Under the pieces are notes generated by a model that had not been told where the DNA came from, did not search any database, and saw only the letters and a program-made list of their open reading frames with translations. A program made the position numbers and the translations under genes. Of a stretch of DNA of 64,000 nt, positions 46,170 to 52,341 are shown piece by piece. Positions within the stretch are counted from its first letter, which is position 1; each line of letters opens with the position of its first letter. Origin of the DNA: a bacterium SCSIO 12643 (lineage in GTDB: Bacteria > Bacteroidota > Bacteroidia > Flavobacteriales_G > Salibacteraceae); contig CP073750.1 of assembly GCA_024398135.1 (NCBI GenBank), positions 3,844,001 to 3,908,000 of the forward strand. The letters are read 5' to 3'.

Positions 46170-47027
46170 ATGAATATGAAAGAGAATAGCACATATTACT
46201 ATGATAAGGTCGCAAATGCTATTCAGTATTTAGATGACCATTTTAAAGAACAACCATCTCTTGAAGAGATTGCGACTCATATGAACCTGAGTCCATATCA
46301 CTTTCAAAGGATTTTTACCGAATGGGTAGGTGTTTCACCTAAGAAATATATTCAGTTCTTAAGTGTTAATTATGCTAAAAACATATTGGAACAATCTGGT
46401 AAATCCTTATTTGATACAGCTTTAGATACAGGATTGTCGGGAACCGGAAGATTACATGATTTATTTGTAAATATTGAAGGGATGACTCCTGGAGAATATA
46501 AAAATGGAGGGGAAAAGCTCACTATTCATTACAGTTTTGCAGAAACACCATTTGGAGATATTTTGGTAGCTGCTACGCAAAAAGGGGTTTGCTTTATGTC
46601 TTTTATAATGTCTCAAGAAGAGGGGAAGAATGTGTTAAAAAAGGAATTTCCTAACGCAATATTTGTTCAAAAAGCGGATAAAATGCAGCAAGATGCTTTA
46701 TTCATCTTTCAAAACGATTGGAGTAAACTCAACGAGATAAAACTCCATCTGAAAGGATCAGATTTCCAATTGAAGGTTTGGGAAGCGTTATTGTCAATTC
46801 CTCAGGGAAAGCTTACCACATACGGGGTGATTGCAAAGAAGATTCATCAGCCTAATGCCTCACGAGCGGTGGGTACAGCCATAGGAAATAATCCCGTAGC
46901 GTTTTTGATTCCATGCCATCGTGTGATTCAGTCTTCAGGTAAATTTGGAGGTTATCGCTGGAATCCTATTCGTAAAAAGGCAATTATTGGTTGGGAGGCT
47001 GCGCAATTGAACCATGATTTTTCATAA
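46170..47027 (+). CDS. ada: Ada-type AraC regulator fused to methylated-DNA-cysteine methyltransferase
   Basis: 285 residues from ATG 46170. AraC helix-turn-helix domain about 10-95 ('SLEEIATHMNLSPYHFQRIFTEW'), then the MGMT domain ending in 'NPVAFLIPCHRVIQSSG' with the acceptor Cys in PCHRV. The N-terminal zinc domain of E. coli Ada is absent from this chain and is encoded separately at 47014. It repairs O6-alkylguanine and probably activates the downstream alkylation-repair genes. The longer frame from TTG 46128 overlaps the putative promoter and is rejected. Confidence 0.92.
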   Translation: MNMKENSTYYYDKVANAIQYLDDHFKEQPSLEEIATHMNLSPYHFQRIFTEWVGVSPKKYIQFLSVNYAKNILEQSGKSLFDTALDTGLSGTGRLHDLFVNIEGMTPGEYKNGGEKLTIHYSFAETPFGDILVAATQKGVCFMSFIMSQEEGKNVLKKEFPNAIFVQKADKMQQDALFIFQNDWSKLNEIKLHLKGSDFQLKVWEALLSIPQGKLTTYGVIAKKIHQPNASRAVGTAIGNNPVAFLIPCHRVIQSSGKFGGYRWNPIRKKAIIGWEAAQLNHDFS

Positions 47028-47259
47028 TGATATCCATAAAATTGAAATGCTCGGGAAAATTAAATCCAGAGAAATTCAATTTGCTGGAAATCAAAAACTG
47101 AAGATTTATGGTTTGTTGAATTGCGCATCGGGAAAAAGAATGCTTAGGGTAAACCGAGTGTTTTTTAGTAGTGAAAGAGACGCTTTACAAAATGGATATA
47201 GACCATGTGGGCATTGTTTAAGAGTTAAGTATAAGGAGTGGAAAATAAACAAAATATAA
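47014..47259 (+). CDS. Stand-alone Ada metal-binding domain protein
   Basis: 81 residues. Small domain with 'LLNCASGKRM' and 'YRPCGHC', the pattern of Ada_Zn_binding proteins. Only three Cys are in the expected places; where E. coli Ada has its second zinc Cys (CxxxC) this protein has Lys (CASGK), so metal binding may be altered or use another ligand. Overlaps ada by 14 bases and tag by 22. Role in sensing methylphosphotriesters is inferred from context. Confidence 0.8.
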   Translation: MIFHNDIHKIEMLGKIKSREIQFAGNQKLKIYGLLNCASGKRMLRVNRVFFSSERDALQNGYRPCGHCLRVKYKEWKINKI

Positions 47260-47810
47260 AGAGATGTGAATGGTGTTCCAATGACCCGATATATCAGAAC
47301 TATCATGATCAGGAATGGGGTGTACCTAAGTATGATGACCATACTTTGTTTGAAATGCTGATTTTGGAAGGTGCTCAGGCCGGACTCTCCTGGATTACGA
47401 TTCTCAAAAGACGAGAAAACTACAGACAGGCTTTTGATGGTTTTGACATAGACAAAGTCGCGAATTATGGTTCAAAAGAAGAAGCCAAACTTTTAAATAA
47501 TTCCGGTATTATTCGAAATAAGCTAAAAATAAAATCTGCAATTCGTAATGCGCAAGTCTTTAAACAAATACAGGCAGAATATGGTAGTTTTAGTGCGTAT
47601 TTATGGCGATATGTAAATCATAAACCTATGATCAATGATTTTTCTACAGCACAGGATGTGCCAGTAACGGATGAGATTGCAAAAGTACTTTCTAAAGATT
47701 TAAAAAAGCGCGGAATGTCATTCGTTGGTCCGGTTATTATGTATTCATATATGCAGTCTATTGGAATGGTCAACGATCATACTTTGGACTGTTTCAAAAG
47801 AAAGAACTAA
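47238..47810 (+). CDS. tag: DNA-3-methyladenine glycosylase I
   Basis: 190 residues, right for Tag (about 187). 'RCEWCSNDPIYQNYHDQEWGVP' near the start supplies the family's zinc Cys pair region; 'FEMLILEGAQAGLSW' and the C-terminal 'GMVNDHTLDC' with His and Cys complete the zinc site. It excises 3-methyladenine. The start is GTG 47238, since no ATG lies before the essential Cys; the gene overlaps its upstream neighbour. Confidence 0.93.
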   Translation: MENKQNIKRCEWCSNDPIYQNYHDQEWGVPKYDDHTLFEMLILEGAQAGLSWITILKRRENYRQAFDGFDIDKVANYGSKEEAKLLNNSGIIRNKLKIKSAIRNAQVFKQIQAEYGSFSAYLWRYVNHKPMINDFSTAQDVPVTDEIAKVLSKDLKKRGMSFVGPVIMYSYMQSIGMVNDHTLDCFKRKN

Positions 47811-47812
47811 AG

Positions 47813-48421
47813 ATGGATTTATTTCCTGAAACGATTGATTCTAATAAGAATTGGCTGCCATATCATGGAGAAGTGTATTACTGGGGGAATATCTTTACTA
47901 TGCAGCAATCCGATGTATTTTTTAATGAACTGATGCATAGTTTAGAATGGAAAAATGATGAAGCCATTATCTATGGAAAACATATTATAACCAAACGTAA
48001 AGTCGCATGGTATGCCGATCAACCTTATGAGTACACGTATTCCAAAATTCATCGTAAAGCTTTGGTTTGGAATTCAATATTGAAAGAACTTAAAGTTCTA
48101 GTTGAAAAGAAAACCGGAGTCACCTATAATTCATGTTTGTTGAATTTATATCACAATGGAGAAGAAGGAATGTCATGGCATAGCGATGATGAAAAAGATC
48201 TATTATCGAATGGATCTATTGCATCACTTTCATTTGGTGCAACCCGAAAATTTGTGGTAAAACATAGAGAAACTAAATATCAACAAGCATTTATGTTAAA
48301 CCATGGCGATTTATTGGAAATGCGTGGAGAAATGCAACAGCACTGGGTGCATCGGGTAGCGACCACTAAGAAAGTTAAAACGCCACGTATCAATCTCACA
48401 TTTAGACAAATGATAAAGTAA
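47813..48421 (+). CDS. alkB: AlkB-family 2-oxoglutarate/Fe(II) dioxygenase
   Basis: 202 residues. Jelly-roll dioxygenase with Fe ligands in 'SWHSDDE' (His, Asp) and the distal His in 'QQHWVHRV', and 2-oxoglutarate Arg in 'PRINLTFR'. 'NSCLLNLYHNGEEGMSWHSDDE' is the ALKBH2/3-like layout. Removes alkyl groups from bases by oxidation. Two bases after tag; part of the ada operon. Confidence 0.9.
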   Translation: MDLFPETIDSNKNWLPYHGEVYYWGNIFTMQQSDVFFNELMHSLEWKNDEAIIYGKHIITKRKVAWYADQPYEYTYSKIHRKALVWNSILKELKVLVEKKTGVTYNSCLLNLYHNGEEGMSWHSDDEKDLLSNGSIASLSFGATRKFVVKHRETKYQQAFMLNHGDLLEMRGEMQQHWVHRVATTKKVKTPRINLTFRQMIK

Positions 48422-48423
48422 TT

Positions 48424-48768
48424 ATGATTGCAGTAATTTTTGAAGTTCAAATCCAGGACGGTAAAAAGCAAAATTATCTTGATGTTGCAGCGGAACTTAA
48501 GCCTCTATTGTATCAAATAGACGGATTTATTTCTATTGAACGCTTTAGTAGTCTGCAAAATCCCGAAAAAGTACTATCTCTTTCATTTTGGCGTGATGAA
48601 CAAGCAATTGAAGCGTGGAGAAACCTGGAACAACATCGTATTGGACAGGCAAAAGGGAGAAATCATATTTTTTTAGATTATAGAATAAGGGTAGGTCATA
48701 TTTTACGTGATTATGGACTAAATAGCAGAGAGCAAGCTCCTAAGGATAGCAATCAGATACATAAATAG
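48424..48768 (+). CDS. Antibiotic biosynthesis monooxygenase (ABM) domain protein
   Basis: 114 residues, dimeric ferredoxin-like fold: 'IAVIFEVQIQDGKKQNYLDVA', 'GFISIERFSS', 'LSLSFWRDEQAIEAWR'. Last gene attached to the ada operon (2-base gap after alkB). Possible role in quinone or heme-type oxidation; not known. Confidence 0.82.
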   Translation: MIAVIFEVQIQDGKKQNYLDVAAELKPLLYQIDGFISIERFSSLQNPEKVLSLSFWRDEQAIEAWRNLEQHRIGQAKGRNHIFLDYRIRVGHILRDYGLNSREQAPKDSNQIHK

Positions 48769-48822
48769 CTACATTTGAGTAGATTTTCAATTTTGGAAAG
48801 ATTGTTGTTAAGTCATCAAATC

Positions 48823-49203
48823 ATGAGATTTATATTCACATTTCTACTTTTACAAAGCGTGTATCTCATTCAAGCACAAGATACGACTAGAATTCAGGGA
48901 ACATTTTACGGAAAGATCAATCCAGGCGGTTTTGTTGACACATTGAATTTTAATCAGGATACTTTAACGCTCACTAAAAACAGAGCTTTTGGTTATGGAA
49001 TGATCCATATGTTTCGGTATAAGGTAAATTATGCAGCTGATTCATTACAGTTAATTCAAGTCGGTTATTGGTATGATGGGGAAAAACGCGAAACTGATAT
49101 TTTGAGAGAAATGAACGGTTATAAAGTCAAGTATGTATTATCAGAAAATGGTTTTATTTGGTATGACCGAAGTTCTCAACGTTTGACCTTTGAAAAGTTA
49201 TAA
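48823..49203 (+). CDS. Hypothetical secreted protein
   Basis: 126 residues from ATG 48823 with a clear signal peptide (ending LIQAQ). Mature part is one small beta-sandwich-like domain ('IQGTFYGKINPGGFVDTLNF', 'YKVKYVLSENGFIWYDR'). Family not recognised. The longer frame from 48775 adds 16 residues ahead of the signal peptide and is unlikely. Confidence 0.55.
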   Translation: MRFIFTFLLLQSVYLIQAQDTTRIQGTFYGKINPGGFVDTLNFNQDTLTLTKNRAFGYGMIHMFRYKVNYAADSLQLIQVGYWYDGEKRETDILREMNGYKVKYVLSENGFIWYDRSSQRLTFEKL

Positions 49204-49246
49204 TCCTAAGCGCTTGTTTTTTCTATCATTTAACAGCTTAATAAAG

Positions 49247-49497
49247 GAATGATTCGGGTGATTTATGAATCAACATATAGGGTGAATTGGTATGGCGTAA
49301 TTCATTGGTTGATTATTACTTTGACATGACGAGTCCATAGATAGCAATGATTTCTTCAGTCAGAATTATGAATCTAATGAAACGTTTACCAATCGTAAGG
49401 TAAATGCTTACAGAACTAAATTGGCATTAAATCATTATTGGAATCAGAACTCTAAAACAACGGGTTACAGGCTATTACCGAAATAATTCAGTAAAAA
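49247..49497 (+). pseudogene. Remnant of a TonB-dependent receptor
   Basis: Read across three frames, the stretch spells pieces of a siderophore-receptor barrel: 'VIYESTYRVNWYG' (from 49258), then 'NSLVDYYFDM', then 'HDESIDSNDFFSQNYES' and 'FTNRKVNAYRTKLALNHYWNQ' (49325-49483, ends in a stop), then 'YYRNNSVKNAY'. The transitions need at least three frameshifts. Neither end of the receptor is present. It joins a PepSY protein fragment at about 49497, consistent with a deletion inside an iron-uptake locus. Identification is by pattern only. Confidence 0.5.
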
Positions 49498-49884
49498 ATG
49501 CATATGTTTCATTATGATCAATACTCAGGTAAAGAATTATACCATGGCACCTGGGAAGATATTGGAGCTTTAATGCAAGCCAGACTTTGGATTATGGCTT
49601 TTCATCAGGGGCAATTTGGGATATGGAATTGGATTTTGGTTTTGTTTACGGCCTTCGGGTTGCTGTTTATCAGTGTTACAGCGCTTTGGTCATATTTAAA
49701 GCGAAAAAAGAAAAACAGTTGGAATATACCAGCGACCCCGGATCATTATAAAGTGGGGATGGGGATAATCACTCTAATTATTCTGTTAAGTGTTCTATTA
49801 CCGTTATTTGGAGTCAGTGTACTCCTGATTTTAATCATTGAAAAAATAATAGATTCAAAAAAGATCAATAAAGAGAGGCTTTAG
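49498..49884 (+). pseudogene. C-terminal fragment of a PepSY-associated TM protein
   Basis: 128 residues matching only the last quarter of PepSY membrane proteins: 'YSGKELYHGTWEDIGALMQA', 'FHQGQFGIWNW' (the LH.G..FG motif) and two C-terminal membrane helices with 'LWSYLKRKKK...NIPATP'. A stop codon lies just before the first ATG, and the first helices and PepSY domain are missing. Together with the receptor remnant upstream this looks like the residue of a TonB receptor/PepSY gene pair. Confidence 0.55.
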
Positions 49885-49900
49885 GGCCTCTCTTTATTAT
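49871..49900 (+). terminator. Terminator after the PepSY fragment
   Basis: 9-bp stem aagagaggc / gcctctctt with loop tttagg; the right side runs into tttattatt. The stop codon of the fragment lies in the loop. Confidence 0.75.
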
Positions 49901-49948
49901 TAATACAGCCGCTCTTTCTTTATTTTTGATCACCCGAATAAATAAGAA

Positions 49949-50812
49949 ATGGATACGGCTTTAGTACTCAAAAAACAATTTGATCAACAGCAAATTATCA
50001 CATTTGATGATGCCAAAGCGTATTTAGAGCAATCGGTATTATTCCAACAACTTTTAGAAGAATTTGATCCAACACCTTTAAATCTATTACATCGATTATT
50101 AGAGCTTATTGAAATTCCATTTTCCACGCAATACAGACAAGTTCAAGAATGGAGAGATCAACTGGTCGATTTAACATTTACTGGCCATGGTTTCTCATTA
50201 ACCGGTCAATCAGATTATATCCTGGCCTGTTACAACGGAATGATCACGCATGTACTTATGAAATTAGATTATTCTGATCATAAGAAAATAGAGGCAGGGA
50301 TACAATGGATTTTAAAGTATCAAAATGTTTCAAGAGGAGCGGTGTGTTTATGGCAAGGAGAAGGCATACAGAAATACGGAGGTTGTATGAAATCAACGCC
50401 TTGTTATGTTGGAGTGGTAAAGTCTATGCAAGTCTTATCTGAAGCTAGAAAACAGGAATGGTTTGGAAGCCTTGATGTTCGAACCAAATTGTCTGAGGGT
50501 TTAGAGTATATTTTGCAACATCAGGTTTATCTAAGACAGTCAAATCACCAACCAATTACTTCATATATCACCAGATTGACATTCCCATATACATATAAGA
50601 CCAATATCCTGGAAATACTGACACTCTTAAAAGAGAATGAAAAACATGATGATGAAAGATGTATACCTGCATTGGACTTTTTACGTAAGAAAAAGAAGAA
50701 ACAAGGTTATTGGGTGGTAAATAGCATACAACACCCCAAGCATTGGATAGCGTTTGATCAAACCAGGCAAAAAGGAGATTGGATTAGTTATGAAATTGAA
50801 AAACTATTGTAA
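49949..50812 (+). CDS. Terpenoid-cyclase/prenyltransferase-like toroid protein
   Basis: 287 residues, cytoplasmic. Helical repeats with 'GIQWILKYQNVSRG', 'EGIQKYGGCMKSTPCYVGVV', 'GLEYILQHQVYLR' and 'LDFLRKKKKKQGYWVV' resemble the alpha/alpha toroid of prenyltransferase and squalene-cyclase folds. No DxDD or zinc site is seen, so an enzymatic role is uncertain. Its stop overlaps the next gene's ATG by one base. Confidence 0.6.
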   Translation: MDTALVLKKQFDQQQIITFDDAKAYLEQSVLFQQLLEEFDPTPLNLLHRLLELIEIPFSTQYRQVQEWRDQLVDLTFTGHGFSLTGQSDYILACYNGMITHVLMKLDYSDHKKIEAGIQWILKYQNVSRGAVCLWQGEGIQKYGGCMKSTPCYVGVVKSMQVLSEARKQEWFGSLDVRTKLSEGLEYILQHQVYLRQSNHQPITSYITRLTFPYTYKTNILEILTLLKENEKHDDERCIPALDFLRKKKKKQGYWVVNSIQHPKHWIAFDQTRQKGDWISYEIEKLL

Positions 50813-51675
50813 TGGACTGGTCTGAAAAGGAAATAAGAATCAAGCTGACAGAAAAGTCCTGGATTCAAACCACGTTTTTTAGGCCTAAAGAAAACATCCT
50901 GGGGGCGGTCATGATTGCTCCGGCAACAGGAATTAAAAGGAAGTTTTATGACAACTTCGCAAGATATCTGGCACAAAACCAGTATGCTGTCATTACTTAC
51001 GATAATCAGGGAATAGGAGAGTCTCTATCGGAAGACCTGAGGTTTTGTGATATCCATATTACTGATTGGGGATTAACAGATATGCCCAAGGTATTTGAGG
51101 AATTGAAAAGACTGGTTCCGGATGTAAAATATCACCTGGTGGGGCACAGTGCTGGAGGACAGTTGGTAGGTTTAATGCATAATTGGTCAGATTTAACATC
51201 CATTTTCAATTTTGCATGTTCATCCGGAAGTCTAAAGCAAATGAAAATTCCTTTTGCATGGAAAGCACGATTCTTTATGAATGTATTCATTCCGCTGAGC
51301 AATGCCCTTTTCGGTTTTACAAAAACACATTGGCTAGGAATGGGAGCGCCTTTGCCTAAAGGCGTTGCACAGGAATGGCGAAGATGGTGTAATGGCAGCG
51401 GATATATTCAAGTTGATCTAGACAAACGGATAAAGAAACACTTCTTTAATGAAGTAAATCTTCCATCATATTGGTTGAATACATCAGATGATTTTATTGC
51501 AAATGATCGAAATGTGGAAGAAATGATTGCAGTATACCCTAAATTAAAGCCCAAACGATTGCATCTGGTACCATCCGAATATGATTTGCCATATGTGGGC
51601 CATATGAAGTTCTTTGCACGACAAAATGAAAAGTTATGGCCAATAGCACTGGATTGGATACATACGCATGACTAA
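50812..51675 (+). CDS. Alpha/beta hydrolase
   Basis: 287 residues. Nucleophile elbow 'LVGHSAGGQLVG' (about 107-118), oxyanion region 'APATGIKRKFYDNFA', Asp in 'SDDFIAND' and His in 'VGHMKFF'. The layout matches carboxylic ester or lipase-like hydrolases of the serine aminopeptidase group. Substrate unknown. Translationally coupled to the toroid-like gene; ends overlapping the convergent lrp gene by 4 bases. Confidence 0.85.
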   Translation: MDWSEKEIRIKLTEKSWIQTTFFRPKENILGAVMIAPATGIKRKFYDNFARYLAQNQYAVITYDNQGIGESLSEDLRFCDIHITDWGLTDMPKVFEELKRLVPDVKYHLVGHSAGGQLVGLMHNWSDLTSIFNFACSSGSLKQMKIPFAWKARFFMNVFIPLSNALFGFTKTHWLGMGAPLPKGVAQEWRRWCNGSGYIQVDLDKRIKKHFFNEVNLPSYWLNTSDDFIANDRNVEEMIAVYPKLKPKRLHLVPSEYDLPYVGHMKFFARQNEKLWPIALDWIHTHD

Positions 51676-52151
51676 GATTTTGTTAGAATATCATCAGCAT
51701 TTAAATCGTAAGAAAGATGATGTTTTAACTCGCCAATAACAAAGGCACTTTGCACATTTGCAATATTTTTGATCTGTGACAAATGATGTAAAACAAACGT
51801 TTGATATTCATCTACATTACGCACGATAACCTTTAAGAAGAAATCGTAGTTTCCACCTACATGATAACATTCCATCACCTGAGAAAAATTATGAACTGCT
51901 TTTTGAAACTCCGAAACTGGTTCAATCCCATGTTCTTTAAGAGAAACAGAACATAAGACTATTAAGTCTTTATGGATTTTTTTACGATTTAATACGGTTA
52001 CATATTTCTGAATAATTCCTTTGCGCTCCATCTTTTTGATTCGGTCAAAAATGGGAGTTCTGGAAAGGTTCAGTCGTTCAGCAATTTCTTTATGGGTAAT
52101 CTTGGCGTTTTCCTGTAACAAATCCAGGATTTTTAAATCTATTTGATCCAT
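51672..52151 (-). CDS. Lrp/AsnC family transcriptional regulator
   Basis: 159 residues from ATG 52151 (the longer frame adds 11 unlikely residues). N-terminal helix-turn-helix ('LDLLQENAKITHKEIAERLNLSRTPIFDRIKKME'), then RAM ligand domain ('VMECYHVGGNYDFFLKVIV', 'NIANVQSAFVIGELKH'). Divergent from the tandem tryptophanase-like gene. A perfect 17-bp palindrome at 52194-52210 in its leader is a likely operator. Ligand probably an amino acid, by family. Confidence 0.9.
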   Translation of the reverse strand: MDQIDLKILDLLQENAKITHKEIAERLNLSRTPIFDRIKKMERKGIIQKYVTVLNRKKIHKDLIVLCSVSLKEHGIEPVSEFQKAVHNFSQVMECYHVGGNYDFFLKVIVRNVDEYQTFVLHHLSQIKNIANVQSAFVIGELKHHLSYDLNADDILTKS

Positions 52152-52193
52152 AATATGAGTTTGTTCTGATTTGCAATTAAACACAAGATGTAA

Positions 52194-52210
52194 AAATACA
52201 TTATGTATTT
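52194..52210. promoter_or_regulatory. Palindrome, candidate Lrp operator
   Basis: AAATACAT-T-ATGTATTT, a perfect 8-bp inverted repeat around one base. It lies just downstream of the predicted lrp start of transcription (-7 box 52226-52233) and about 140 bases before the tryptophanase-like gene. Lrp-type sites are about 15-bp palindromes, so this fits autoregulation. Confidence 0.55.
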
Positions 52211-52225
52211 AAAAACTAACTAATA

Positions 52226-52233
52226 CAAACATA
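52226..52233 (-). promoter_or_regulatory. -7 box for lrp
   Basis: Minus-strand TATGTTTG matches TAnnTTTG; the transcript would start near 52219. Confidence 0.45.
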
Positions 52234-52263
52234 AAGTCTGAATTTTTATGATTCACCGACATG

Positions 52264-52297
52264 TTGCAATTAAAAAGCACTCTGATTTCTAATTTTG
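52264..52297 (+). promoter_or_regulatory. Promoter for the tandem tryptophanase-like gene
   Basis: TTG at 52264-52266, 23-base spacer, TAATTTTG at 52290-52297, fitting the flavobacterial TTG-N17-23-TAnnTTTG consensus. It leaves a leader of about 38 bases. Confidence 0.55.
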
Positions 52298-52341
52298 ATA
52301 TCCATAAATAACCGTGATTTTACATTTAAAAAGAATATAAA

